A DNA stretch of 36,636 nucleotides, from IMG/VR virus record IMGVR_UViG_3300025889_000375, positions 1-36,636 of that record. One strand, given 5' to 3'. The position numbers were made by a program, and so were the translations under genes. Below the pieces are notes generated by a model. That model made no database searches, had not been told where the DNA came from, and was given only the letters and a program-made list of their open reading frames with translations. Positions within the stretch are counted from its first letter, which is position 1. The number at the start of each line of letters is the position of its first letter. The DNA is from a virus. Below, piece by piece: positions 6,919-14,963 of this stretch.

Positions 6919-7332
6919 TTACTTTTCGCAAGCGTCTGAATATGCGCGGGCTACTTCTTCGGCAATAAACCATGCCAGAGCATTAAGCACCTGCTCGGAA
7001 TTGTCGGAGTCGTTATAGATTGCCTCTGCTACTTCTGATTGGCTGTAATCGCCATTTAAGCAGTTAAAGCCCGCGATCATTTCAAGCGCGCCAGATTGTC
7101 CGAATTCTTTTGCCATTTCTTCTGCGTAATCCATGATTGCCTTGCGGTGCTTTTTGGCGAATTCCACAGTATCTGTGTAGTAGATGAAACCGTGAAAGCC
7201 TCCATCTATGCCGTGGTTTGCGATGTCGATGGCTGACTCCTTGAATGATTCAGCGCCTCCAAGTTGTATTACTACTGCGTCAATCAGTGTCTCGCTGATG
7301 TTTGATTGTGCTTTGAATGTTGAAATCTTCAT
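6919..7332 (-). CDS. Conserved-looking phage protein of unknown function
   Basis: This 137-residue acidic protein (MKISTFKAQSNISETL...) has an excellent RBS (AGGAGATAGACC before ATG). A middle segment, GFHGFIYYTDTVEFAKKHRKAIMDYAEEMAKEFG, and the end (ALAWFIAEEVARAYSDACEK) are typical of small soluble phage proteins seen in several tailed phages, but no function is known to me. It is the middle gene of the reversed cassette and is probably expressed from the promoter at 7573-7600, so possibly in the lysogen. Confidence 0.7.
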   Translation of the reverse strand: MKISTFKAQSNISETLIDAVVIQLGGAESFKESAIDIANHGIDGGFHGFIYYTDTVEFAKKHRKAIMDYAEEMAKEFGQSGALEMIAGFNCLNGDYSQSEVAEAIYNDSDNSEQVLNALAWFIAEEVARAYSDACEK

Positions 7333-7382
7333 GGTCTATCTCCTGAGTTTTCGTTGTTTGTAATGGGCCATCCGCGGGTTGG

Positions 7383-7526
7383 TTAAAGCTCGCCGCGACG
7401 TCGTAGAGCAATCGCGTGCAACGCTATGTGGATTGGACGCATGTACTTGCTAGGCGATCCCATCGATGCGCGGATCCACTCGGTGGACTCTTTGTTAATC
7501 AGTGCTAGGTATTCTCGGTTGTTCAT
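7383..7526 (-). CDS. 47-residue protein, first gene of the reversed cassette
   Basis: I choose the ATG at 7526 (MNNREYLALINKESTEWIRA), with AGAGACAGG as RBS, over the longer frame reaching 7622, because the extra 32 residues run through the promoter-like AT-rich region. The product is helical and ends in a basic IALRRRGEL. It is not recognised. It lies about 40 bases downstream of a good leftward promoter. Confidence 0.55.
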   Translation of the reverse strand: MNNREYLALINKESTEWIRASMGSPSKYMRPIHIALHAIALRRRGEL

Positions 7527-7572
7527 GGCCTGTCTCTTATCTGGTAACTGCCAATCAGTTACTATGGGATAC

Positions 7573-7600
7573 AGTATACAGACATTGTATATTATGTAAA
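7573..7600 (-). promoter_or_regulatory. Leftward promoter of the reversed three-gene cassette
   Basis: On the minus strand TTTACA (7600-7595), 16 bases, then TATACT (7578-7573), 5 of 6 matches at each box. Transcription would start near 7566, ahead of the ATG at 7526. The surrounding sequence contains AGTATACA and TTGTATATTATG half-palindromes that could be operators. Confidence 0.6.
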
Positions 7601-7663
7601 AGGGATTTAGAGATATTTTCACTGATCTTTTATACAGTAGTTTATCGACACTAGGAACACTGA

Positions 7664-8005
7664 ATGGCTGATTACTACGTAAGCTCCAAGTCCAAACAAC
7701 AGACTGGCAGAGAGCTTTTCTTTAAAGGCGATGCAAGAACCATCGCTGTTGACTTCAGTACATGGGCAGACGACAACTCAAACGTATCTAGCGTGACCTG
7801 GACAACTGAATCTGGTCAGGCGGCAATATCAAGCGAGTCCCTATCAAGCAATGTAGCCACTGCTCTAGTAACAACATCCCAATCAGGTAGCTCAATGATA
7901 AAGCTACTCGCTACTGACGGCACTCACTCAATCGCCTTCTACGTAAGAATCTACTCTAAAGATCCTCAATCTATAAGTGATGACTATGGAATGGTTCAGA
8001 TATAG
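7664..8005 (+). CDS. Ig-like beta-sandwich protein, probable virion accessory
   Basis: The 113-residue product has a pattern of short beta strands (KSKQQTGRELFFKG, ARTIAVDFSTWADD, VSSVTWTTESG, TALVTTSQSGSSMIKLLATDG, HSIAFYVRIY) typical of small Ig-like phage surface or fibre domains. It has no signal peptide. It lies just ahead of the terminase genes and may be a decoration or fibre component, or a lone Ig-like protein. The function is inferred from fold-like composition. It is read away from the reversed cassette; the region upstream has only a weak -10-like TATACA at 7631. Confidence 0.6.
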   Translation: MADYYVSSKSKQQTGRELFFKGDARTIAVDFSTWADDNSNVSSVTWTTESGQAAISSESLSSNVATALVTTSQSGSSMIKLLATDGTHSIAFYVRIYSKDPQSISDDYGMVQI

Positions 8006-8012
8006 TCAAAAG

Positions 8013-8046
8013 TGACAATAATTGGCACAAACTGACATTAATTAGC
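8013..8046 (+). repeat. Tandem TGACAnTAATTnGC repeat in front of the terminase operon
   Basis: TGACAATAATTGGC at 8013 and TGACATTAATTAGC at 8033 repeat with a 20-base period, about two helical turns. The second copy, read as CTGACA (8032-8037) with 17 bases to CACAAT (8055-8060), also makes a plausible promoter. The repeats may be binding sites for a regulator of the packaging/virion genes. Confidence 0.45.
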
Positions 8047-8103
8047 CCTTTTCACACAATTAGTTGGAAAAACCACAAAAGGATTGGCTGGAATAGGGGG
8101 GAA

Positions 8104-8370
8104 ATGTGCCTCAAACACGGGATTATATCAATGTCAGAGCTTTCGGACGCTGTTGATAGGGCAAACCAGCAGGGGAGTGACGATATTGCGCTCAGGGCTC
8201 GATGCGGCCTTATACAGCGCTTTATGGATCGCGAGAACGCCAAGACTATACACATGATACTTGACCAGGCTATCGCCACTGGCGACCTGTTGACCATTGA
8301 GGCACTAAAGGCTTTGGAGTATGTGGACGCTGCTCCCGAGCTTATGCCCGAGCAAGATATTGAGCACTGA
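8104..8370 (+). CDS. Hypothetical helical protein upstream of terminase
   Basis: The 88-residue product is mainly helical (MSELSDAVDRANQQGSDD...CGLIQRFMDRENAKTIHMILDQAIATGDLLTIEALKALEYVDAA). The ATG at 8104 has a G-rich RBS (AGGGGGG) very close to the start; the ATG at 8131 is an alternative that removes nine residues. Its place before terS is often held by small DNA-binding or packaging-associated proteins. I do not recognise it. Confidence 0.5.
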   Translation: MCLKHGIISMSELSDAVDRANQQGSDDIALRARCGLIQRFMDRENAKTIHMILDQAIATGDLLTIEALKALEYVDAAPELMPEQDIEH

Positions 8371-8591
8371 CCACAACATATAGTGTTCGGCCCATCCTGA
8401 TTACCCTCAAACAGCCTAAGTGCTTGATTTCCCTAGAGACACTAATTCCAGTAATTAATATTACCGGAAATAGCGATTCGGGGACACCAGATATGGGGGG
8501 GGTACACCCTCTGGGACGAGGACTACGGGGGTGTTGGAGATATTGTCAGACACCTCCCAGACACATTTTCAAAATTTTTTTCAGGTGACTT
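8371..8591. other. Non-coding leader before the small terminase gene
   Basis: No credible ORF. The second half (8480-8580) contains alternating complementary blocks: GACACC and ACACCC on one side and GGGGGTGT, then GACACCTCCC, on the other, so more than one hairpin could form. An AT-rich tail with a long T run follows just before the TerS start. Packaging (pac/cos) sites often lie in or near terS, so this is a reasonable place for one, but I see no known pac sequence. Confidence 0.35.
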
Positions 8592-9050
8592 ATGGCATGG
8601 GACGGCCCTCCCGGCAGTAACGGCGCTCCGAAGGGGAATAAGAACCAGTCCTCTGGAAAGCCTTGGAAGGACGCTATCAATCGAGCCCTCACGAAGAAGG
8701 GTAAGTGTGAGCAGGCTGAAGAACTTTACCTGATCGCTCGTGAGGTTGTTGAGGCGGCACAGGATAGAACAGACCCTAATTTTGCAATGGCGGTGAAGGA
8801 GGTTGGTTTACGACTTGATGGAAAGCCAACTGAGCACATCGCGCTTGAGGGAAATACTTCCCAAGCACTTATCGGAATATCCGCAGCTTTTGCTTCGCTT
8901 GTCCGAATTACCAACAGCGGAGAGGTTATCGACGGAGAGATTATTATGCCGGATCGATCTTTACTTTCTTCTGAGATATGCGTTGAAGCGGAAGGACTTG
9001 GAGAGGGAGTGGATCTTCCAAAGGTGTCGGGAGGTTCAGGAGAACCCTAA
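8592..9050 (+). CDS. terS: Terminase small subunit
   Basis: The start MAWDGPPGSNGAPKGNKNQSSGKPWKDAINRAL and the later AVKEVGLRLDGKPTEHIAL match the small-terminase pattern (GNKN..SG..W..AI.RAL ... A..E...RLDGKP) of P22-like and related podoviruses. The protein binds the packaging site and stimulates the large subunit. Family proteins usually end shortly after the LDGKP segment; here the frame continues about 60 residues more through a region that also encodes the start of TerL in another frame. Either the C-terminal tail is real or a sequence change removed an earlier stop. Confidence 0.8.
   Translation: MAWDGPPGSNGAPKGNKNQSSGKPWKDAINRALTKKGKCEQAEELYLIAREVVEAAQDRTDPNFAMAVKEVGLRLDGKPTEHIALEGNTSQALIGISAAFASLVRITNSGEVIDGEIIMPDRSLLSSEICVEAEGLGEGVDLPKVSGGSGEP
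8796..8803 (+). promoter_or_regulatory. Perfect internal ribosome binding site for TerL
   Basis: AAGGAGGT, a full match to the 16S rRNA anti-SD, lies inside the terS gene. It precedes a TTG at 8815 (11 bases) and an ATG at 8818 (14 bases), both in the TerL frame, and fixes the TerL start there despite a 233-base overlap with terS. Confidence 0.7.
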
Positions 9051-10371
9051 CGGTCGGATTGATATCTGGGCGCGTGAACATTACAAGTCCACGATTATCA
9101 CTTTTGGCAAGAACATTCAGGACATTCTCGCGAGTCATGGGGAAGACCCTTTGCCTGAGTGGAATGGTCGAGAAGTCACGATAGGTATCTTTTCGTTCAA
9201 CCGTCCTGCTGCGAAGAAGTTTCTAAGACAGATCAAAGTTGAGTTCGAGGACAACCAAGAACTTAAACTTTTATTCCCCGATGTGTTGTATCAAAACCCT
9301 CGCAAGGAGTCCTCCAAGTGGTCGGACGATGAGGGGTTGGTAGTAAAACGAAAATCCAACCCTCGCGAGGCGACAATTGAAGCCTCTGGTTTGGTGGATG
9401 GTCAGCCTACGGGGATGCACTACGTCATCAGGTCTTATGACGACGTGGTGACTCTTGAATCTGCCCGTTCGGTAGAGATGATCAAGAAAACCACCCAGGC
9501 ATGGGGCTTGAGTCTTTCCCTCGGCACTGAGGGCGGGTTTGACCGTTACGCCGGGACTTTTTACGCCGACGGGGATACTTACTCAGACATTATTGAAAGG
9601 GGTGGGGCAATTCCCAGAATCCACCCAGCGACGGATAACGGACTTTCCACCGGGGAGCCTGTTTTATTTTCTAAAGAGTATTTGGATTCTAAAAAGTTCG
9701 CCGGGATTTATGACTTTTCTTGTCAGTATTTATGCGACCCCATCCCCGATGAGAACGCCTACTTCACGAAAGACGATTTCCAGTGGTACGACAAGCCCCC
9801 TGAGCATTTAAGGCGCTACGGCGCTTCAGACTACGCTGTGAGCGAGGGTAAGGGCGACTTCACCGAATTGGGAGTTTGCGGGGTCTCCTCTGATGATCAT
9901 ATCTACATTTTAGATTGGTGGTCGGGTCAAACCACGGCAGATGTGTGGATAGACCGTCAAATCGACTTATGCAAAAAGCACAAGCCTACAAAGTGGGCCT
10001 CGGAAGCTGGAGTTATCCGAAGGGCCACAGAACCGTTTCTCTTAAAACGAATGAGAGAGCGGAAAGAATACTTCACGATGGAATGGTTTCCAGCCATTTC
10101 CGACAAAGCAGCAAACTGCAAATCCTTTCAAGCACGAGCAAAGATGGGGATGGTTCACCTTCCCCGAACTGATTGGGCGCAAGACCTTGTTGCCCAACTC
10201 CTCCGATTTCCGAAAAGCCGCCACGACGACAAAGTCGATGTGTGTGGTTTGTTCGGTCGGATGCTGGACGGGATGCACGGCGCATTTGCACCAAGCGAAC
10301 CCAAATTGAGACTGGTTTCTGATTCCTACGGCTTTACCGAGGAAGCGGAACAGGAATGGAAAACGGCATGA
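8818..10371 (+). CDS. terL: Terminase large subunit (packaging ATPase and nuclease)
   Basis: The ATPase domain shows a deviant Walker A region IDIWAREHYKSTIITF (about residues 81-96) and a Walker B-like IRSYDDVVT. The nuclease domain shows an RNase-H-like acidic set: YGASDYAV, WASEAGV and HDDKVDVCG. The motor translocates DNA into the prohead and cuts it. The N-terminus MESQLSTSRLREILPKHL leads into DLYFLLRYALKRKDLEREWIFQRCREVQ, the usual start of this terminase subfamily, so the ATG at 8818 (or TTG at 8815) fits the length of about 517 residues. The gene overlaps terS by 233 bases, which is unusually long. Confidence 0.93.
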   Translation: MESQLSTSRLREILPKHLSEYPQLLLRLSELPTAERLSTERLLCRIDLYFLLRYALKRKDLEREWIFQRCREVQENPNGRIDIWAREHYKSTIITFGKNIQDILASHGEDPLPEWNGREVTIGIFSFNRPAAKKFLRQIKVEFEDNQELKLLFPDVLYQNPRKESSKWSDDEGLVVKRKSNPREATIEASGLVDGQPTGMHYVIRSYDDVVTLESARSVEMIKKTTQAWGLSLSLGTEGGFDRYAGTFYADGDTYSDIIERGGAIPRIHPATDNGLSTGEPVLFSKEYLDSKKFAGIYDFSCQYLCDPIPDENAYFTKDDFQWYDKPPEHLRRYGASDYAVSEGKGDFTELGVCGVSSDDHIYILDWWSGQTTADVWIDRQIDLCKKHKPTKWASEAGVIRRATEPFLLKRMRERKEYFTMEWFPAISDKAANCKSFQARAKMGMVHLPRTDWAQDLVAQLLRFPKSRHDDKVDVCGLFGRMLDGMHGAFAPSEPKLRLVSDSYGFTEEAEQEWKTA

Positions 10372-10387
10372 TGAAAGAGGACGGTAA

Positions 10388-12241
10388 GTGATTACACCGA
10401 AAGAGCAGGTAGAGCGGTTTCTAAACGACACTGACTATGCCCGCCGTCTGTCTCAGAAATGTCGTGATTACTACGACTCGAAACAGTGGACGGAGGAGGA
10501 GGAGAATAAACTCCGCGCCCGTCGTCAGGCTGCGATTGTGGTTAATCGGATTCGCCCGAAGGTTGAGGGGCTTGTTGGGCTTTATGAGTTAAGAAAAACC
10601 GACCCCAAAGCCTTCCCCAGAACCCAGAAGCACGAAAAGGCCGCGCACGTCATTACCGATGCGCTCCGGTTTGTGACTGAAAACAATAAATTCGACCTTA
10701 CTCGCCTAGCCGTCGCCGAGGAGTTTTTCGTCGAAGGTTACGGCGGTGTATTCACTGGAGTTAAAAAGACCCCACGCGGGATTGAGATTGTCATTAATCA
10801 CATCCCGTGGGACAGAATCTACTTCGACCCCCACTCCAGAAAGAAAGATTTCAAAGATGCCCGTTTCATGGGCATGTGGGTGTGGATGGATGAAGACCAG
10901 GCTAAGGACACGTTCAAATTAAGCCAGAAGAAGATTGATGAGATTCTGGACGCGCCTATAGACGGGGAAGAAACCAACGCTGACCGCCCTCGCTGGTCAG
11001 TAAGTCGTGAAAGACGGGTCAGGATCGCCATGCACTTCCACATAGTTGGCGGTGTTTGGAAGATGACTGTCTTTTCCGGCGACACAATCATCAAAAAAGA
11101 ACAAGACTCTCCCTTTGTCGATGAAGACGGAACCCCAATCAACCCGATTGAACTGGTTTCGGCAAATATCGACCGTGATAACAACCGATATGGGGAAGTA
11201 GCCAGTTTTCTCTCCCAACAAGACGAGATAAACCACCGAAGAAGCAAGTTTCTACACCATAACTCCACGCGACAGACTTTTGGCAACGCCACAGCGGTAA
11301 GTGACGTTGAAAGCGTGAAAAAGGAGCTTAAAAAGCCCGACGGACATATTCAGTTAGAGGCAGGGGCCAAACTTAACGAAGATTTCGGCATTTTACCGAC
11401 TCAGGATATGAGTCAGGCCCAGTTTAACCTCTATCTCGACGCAAAAAGTGAACTTGATGCGGTTTCTTTCAACGCCCAACTCGCCGGAGAGCGTCAAAGC
11501 GGCGAAATGTCCGGTCGGGCGATTGAGAAACTCCAAGCCGCCGGAACCATTGAGCTTAACCGACAGTACGCTTTGTTAAGAGCGTTTGAAAAACGTGTCT
11601 ATGAGCAAGTTTGGTACAGAGTTAAGCAATTCTGGAACGAAGAAAAGTGGATTCGCGTCACCGACGACCAAGACGATTTGAGATGGGTCGGCCTTAACGC
11701 ACAGGTCACGGCGCAAACCCTGCTGTTGGAAAACATTCAAGACGAATCTCTCCCATTACAAGCGCGTCAACAGTCAGAGCAGATCCTCCAATTGCTTTTG
11801 GAGACTGAAAACCCTCGTCTCAATGAAATTGTCGAAGTCCGCAACCCAACCTCCGAGTTGGACGTGGACATCATCATCGACCAATCCCTCGATGTCATAA
11901 ACATCCAGCAAGAGCAGTTCGAGCTTATCGCGACCTTCGCTCAGAAGGGAGATATTGACGTGATCGAGTTGATCGAACTGTCTCAACTTCGAGGGAAGGA
12001 CGACCTTATCAAGAAATTGGAGAAACGCCGCGCAGCACAAGCTCAGGCCGAGCAAGCGGCACTCCAGCAAGACAAAGAAATCGAATTGGCAGAAAAGACC
12101 GTAGAGCTTGTTCACAAGAAAGCGGAAACAGCCAATATCGAAGCGGATACCCTATCAAAGCACATAGGGGCAATTACTCAGCAGTTAGAGAATCAACAGA
12201 TTCAGAGAAACCCTGATAAGAATCCGCAAGTAAGCGTTTAG
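10388..12241 (+). CDS. Portal protein, P22 gp1-like
   Basis: A GTG-started 617-residue protein. The N-terminal part (RRLSQKCRDYYDSKQWTEEE..., VVNRIRPKVEGLVG), the wing region with INHIPWDRIYFDPHSRKKDFKDARFMGMWVWMD, and the segment GERQSGEMSGRAIEKLQAAGTIELNRQYALLRAFEKRVYEQVW are characteristic of podovirus portals of the P22 type. Twelve copies form the ring through which DNA is packaged and ejected. The C-terminal hundred residues form a long charged helix rich in Gln/Ala/Glu, equivalent to the P22 portal barrel. An RBS (GAGGAC) precedes the GTG; the gene is 16 bases after terL. Confidence 0.92.
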   Translation: MITPKEQVERFLNDTDYARRLSQKCRDYYDSKQWTEEEENKLRARRQAAIVVNRIRPKVEGLVGLYELRKTDPKAFPRTQKHEKAAHVITDALRFVTENNKFDLTRLAVAEEFFVEGYGGVFTGVKKTPRGIEIVINHIPWDRIYFDPHSRKKDFKDARFMGMWVWMDEDQAKDTFKLSQKKIDEILDAPIDGEETNADRPRWSVSRERRVRIAMHFHIVGGVWKMTVFSGDTIIKKEQDSPFVDEDGTPINPIELVSANIDRDNNRYGEVASFLSQQDEINHRRSKFLHHNSTRQTFGNATAVSDVESVKKELKKPDGHIQLEAGAKLNEDFGILPTQDMSQAQFNLYLDAKSELDAVSFNAQLAGERQSGEMSGRAIEKLQAAGTIELNRQYALLRAFEKRVYEQVWYRVKQFWNEEKWIRVTDDQDDLRWVGLNAQVTAQTLLLENIQDESLPLQARQQSEQILQLLLETENPRLNEIVEVRNPTSELDVDIIIDQSLDVINIQQEQFELIATFAQKGDIDVIELIELSQLRGKDDLIKKLEKRRAAQAQAEQAALQQDKEIELAEKTVELVHKKAETANIEADTLSKHIGAITQQLENQQIQRNPDKNPQVSV

Positions 12242-12308
12242 TAGTTCCGTCGCCGGGAGTTCGGGCGTAAGTGGTCGCCGCACGTAATCGGGTGTTAGGT
12301 AGGAAAAG

Positions 12309-13007
12309 ATGACAGACGAAGATACTGATGTTTTTGATGACGTTGAGGAAGACGTTGAAGTAGAGACCGAAACCGAGACCGAAACTGATGTAAAGGATGA
12401 GTCGAAAGACAAACCCAAAGAGGAAGCATCAACCTCTGAAGACGAAAGTAACGATGTTGTCGGACTTAGAAAGGCAGTCCAGCGCGAACGAGAGCGTCGC
12501 CAGAAAGCCGAAGCACAACTCAAGAAGCAGGAAGCACCCCCTAAAAAGGTTCCTGACCCAGTCACAGACCCTCACGCATTTACAAACCATGTGTCGAGCG
12601 AAACTGACATCAAAATCCTCAGGCTAAAGATCGAACAGTCTCAGGAAATGATGCGCGACCTTCACGATGATTACGATGAGTCTGAGAAAGTATTTATCTC
12701 GCTCATTTCCGATGAAGACGGAAACATCACTGACAGAAAACTTCTTGATCAATTCAATGCCTCGGTATCCCCGGCGAAGTTTGCTTACAACAAAGTTAAA
12801 GAGCACAAAAAATTCCTCGAACGAACCTCTGATGATTACGAAAAGAAAATTAGAGATGACGAGAGGAAGCGACTTTTGGCTGAGTTGGAATCAAAAGGTC
12901 TCGATGCGACAGATTTGCCTGACTTCACTAATGCAGCGGCATCTGGCTCGAACACCGACCCCTTAGATAAGGACACAGGAGATCGTATAGATGCCTTCGA
13001 TGACTAA
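12309..13007 (+). CDS. Scaffolding protein
   Basis: This 232-residue protein is strongly acidic at the N-terminus (DTDVFDDVEEDVEVETETETETD) and then helical and charged, with LRKAVQRERERRQKAEAQLKK, a usual coiled-coil motif of phage scaffolds, and a DERKRLLAELESKGL segment near the C-terminus. It sits between portal and coat genes as in P22, where gp8 guides procapsid assembly and leaves before maturation. It has a good RBS (TAGGAAAAG) and ends 11 bases before the coat gene. No protease signature is visible. Confidence 0.82.
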   Translation: MTDEDTDVFDDVEEDVEVETETETETDVKDESKDKPKEEASTSEDESNDVVGLRKAVQRERERRQKAEAQLKKQEAPPKKVPDPVTDPHAFTNHVSSETDIKILRLKIEQSQEMMRDLHDDYDESEKVFISLISDEDGNITDRKLLDQFNASVSPAKFAYNKVKEHKKFLERTSDDYEKKIRDDERKRLLAELESKGLDATDLPDFTNAAASGSNTDPLDKDTGDRIDAFDD

Positions 13008-13018
13008 CGAGGCACTAA

Positions 13019-14179
13019 ATGACATCAGCAACAATCAATTCGGGTAATAAAACTACCCGATTCCAGAAAGAAGTCCGACGCGAATACGTTCGTGACGGCG
13101 TTTACGGAGATGCGATCGGCAACGATATCAACTCCATCATCCAGACAAACAAGAACCTGAAGAAAATCTCCATCCCTCTCGTCGGCAAAGTCGGCGGGGC
13201 TGGTGTAACTGGTTCTTCGCAATTGTCCGGTAGTGAGCAGCCACTCTCTAACTACGCTCAAACAATGCAACCGACGTATTACCGTCAGGGTGTTTTGGTT
13301 GATAACGAAGAAAACGAGCTGGCTGAATTTGATCTGTTCCAAGAAGCACGTCCTGCCCTGATGGATTGGGCGATGGAGCTTAAGCGCGACCAGATCACTC
13401 AGGCGCTCGGCGCAATTGAGGCAGGTGGTACGTATTACAACTACGGTGGTACTGGTGGTGCTTACGGCGCAACTGCTGCTTCTGCGACCAACCTGGACAC
13501 GTGGAACACCAACAACGCTGACCGCATTATCTACGGTAAGACGATCAGCAACTACTCCGCTGGCGACCACACAGCCTCGCTTTTGAACATTGACACCACC
13601 AACGACAAGATGACCGCAGCACTGGTCACTCTTGCCAAGCGTCGTGCCAATCTCGCGCGTCCGAAGATTCGCCCTGTGAAACTCGGTCGAAACAAATCTG
13701 CTGTTTACGTCATGTATATCGGTAGTTTTGGTTTCCGCGATCTGAAGCAAGACTCCACTATCGCTCAGGCTAACCGTGAAGCGCGTCCTCGTGATGTGAA
13801 AGAAAACCCCATCTTTGCTGATGGCGATCTTTTCTACGATGGCGTGATCATCAAAGAAGTCTGTGATATGGACGTGTTCATTGACGGCGGCGATGCTTCA
13901 AACCCGTATTCCGGTGTTTGGGGTGCTGGCGCTGCTGGTGACAGCCTTGCAACAGGTGGTAACGGTGGTACTCGCGTAGGTGTTGCGTTCCTGTGTGGCG
14001 CTCAAGCGGTGGCCTTTGTTATGGGTCGCAATGCTGAGTTCAAGCGTCGCAAGGAAGACGATTACGAGCATCTGAACGGTGTTGCTGTTTCTATGAAGCA
14101 CGACATCAAGAAGACGTTCTACAACAACAAGCAGCACGGCATGGTTACTGTCTTCCATTCAGCCTCGGCTGATGCGTAA
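13019..14179 (+). CDS. Major capsid protein (N4-gp56/DUF4043-type)
   Basis: This 386-residue protein follows the scaffold and has features of the N4-gp56/DUF4043 coat group: an N-terminal FQKEVRREYVRDGVY, a helix ALMDWAMELKRDQI, PRDVKENPIFADGDLFYDGVIIKEV, and near the end VAFLCGAQAVAFVMGR...YEHLNGVAVSMKHDIKKTFYN. Glycine-rich strands (TYYNYGGTGGAYG) and the HK97-like fold order are consistent. It forms the icosahedral shell. Codon use here shows a preference typical of highly expressed genes. It is followed by a strong RBS (AAGGAGG) for the next ORF. Confidence 0.9.
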   Translation: MTSATINSGNKTTRFQKEVRREYVRDGVYGDAIGNDINSIIQTNKNLKKISIPLVGKVGGAGVTGSSQLSGSEQPLSNYAQTMQPTYYRQGVLVDNEENELAEFDLFQEARPALMDWAMELKRDQITQALGAIEAGGTYYNYGGTGGAYGATAASATNLDTWNTNNADRIIYGKTISNYSAGDHTASLLNIDTTNDKMTAALVTLAKRRANLARPKIRPVKLGRNKSAVYVMYIGSFGFRDLKQDSTIAQANREARPRDVKENPIFADGDLFYDGVIIKEVCDMDVFIDGGDASNPYSGVWGAGAAGDSLATGGNGGTRVGVAFLCGAQAVAFVMGRNAEFKRRKEDDYEHLNGVAVSMKHDIKKTFYNNKQHGMVTVFHSASADA

Positions 14180-14188
14180 GGAGGGCTT

Positions 14189-14476
14189 ATGGCTAGTAAT
14201 AGACCACTTCCCGGTGATTTAACCGTCACCGGGCAAGACCAAGCCTCGCTTAATGCTTGGCAAGGTAATGTGACCGATCTCACGAACGAACTTCAATCAG
14301 ACCACGCAACTAACATTGCCGTGATTGCTGCATTGAAAACCGCCGTGAACGCGATCATTACCGCCGCCGCCGCAACTGGCGCAGCAATTGGAGACATTGG
14401 AGCAGTTACCTCTGTGACAGCATCTCCAGCCGCGTCACTTTCCAACTCAACAGCACTCACGCTTTTAAGGAGCTAA
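14189..14476 (+). CDS. Small structural protein, unknown
   Basis: A 95-residue protein starting MASNRPLPGDLTVTGQDQASLNAW, Ala/Thr/Ser-rich with a repeated small-residue pattern (AVNAIITAAAATGAAIGDIGAV). The strong RBS AAGGAGG next to the coat stop suggests high expression, as for a decoration or head-stabilising protein. Function is inferred from place and composition only. Confidence 0.6.
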   Translation: MASNRPLPGDLTVTGQDQASLNAWQGNVTDLTNELQSDHATNIAVIAALKTAVNAIITAAAATGAAIGDIGAVTSVTASPAASLSNSTALTLLRS

Positions 14477-14477
14477 C

Positions 14478-14963
14478 ATGGCTGATTTAACTTATACAGG
14501 CACTGGAACCTTTAGGCGTGCAAACACAACCACGCTTGGTAAGGGTGACGCTGGTAGTGTCAAAAACTTCACCTCGGTGATTGAAATTGCCGCTGGTGCA
14601 ACGGTCGGTCAAACATGGAAGATTGGCCGGATTCCCTCTAACGCCCGACTCACAGGTTCTTGTGAGCTTTATTGGGACGATGTTAGTACAGCATCGCCTG
14701 ATTTTGACATCGGCCTTGCCTCAGTAAATGGCAATATCACTTCCGACCCCGACGCAGTAAACGACGGTCTGGACGCGGGTACTGCTTCTGCTGGTGTGAA
14801 GATGATTAAAACCATCGACAACATCGGCAAACAGGCTTGGGAATATGTCAACGGGCAAACAACAGATCCGGGCGGTGAGCTTGATCTGTATGTGAGCAAC
14901 ACTGTAGCAACGATAGACGACGGCGGCACTTTGGTTGCTGACGTTTATTACACGCTTGACTAA
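14478..14963 (+). CDS. Probable head decoration/structural protein
   Basis: A 161-residue beta-rich protein (MADLTYTGTGTFRRANTTTLGKGDAGSVKNFTSVIEIAAG... WKIGRIPSNARLTGSCELYWDDVST... FDIGLASVNG). The pattern, with IPSNARL and a stretch describing a DIGL strand, is common in phage proteins encoded just after the coat gene and thought to be part of the capsid surface. It has no enzymatic motif. Its 3' end overlaps the earliest possible start of the radical SAM gene by 29 bases. Confidence 0.7.
   Translation: MADLTYTGTGTFRRANTTTLGKGDAGSVKNFTSVIEIAAGATVGQTWKIGRIPSNARLTGSCELYWDDVSTASPDFDIGLASVNGNITSDPDAVNDGLDAGTASAGVKMIKTIDNIGKQAWEYVNGQTTDPGGELDLYVSNTVATIDDGGTLVADVYYTLD

Noticed and set aside
7601-7663. 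Strong rightward promoter for the Ig-like gene
   Set aside because: Only a TATACA-like -10 with no acceptable -35 at 16-18 bases.
12185-12565. Minus-strand Ser-rich ORF of 126 residues
   Set aside because: It is the antisense shadow of the acidic Asp/Glu/Thr-rich start of the scaffolding gene; low complexity and no RBS.
13025-13750. Minus-strand ORF of 241 residues
   Set aside because: Covers the coat gene in antisense; no motif, no RBS and no operon context.
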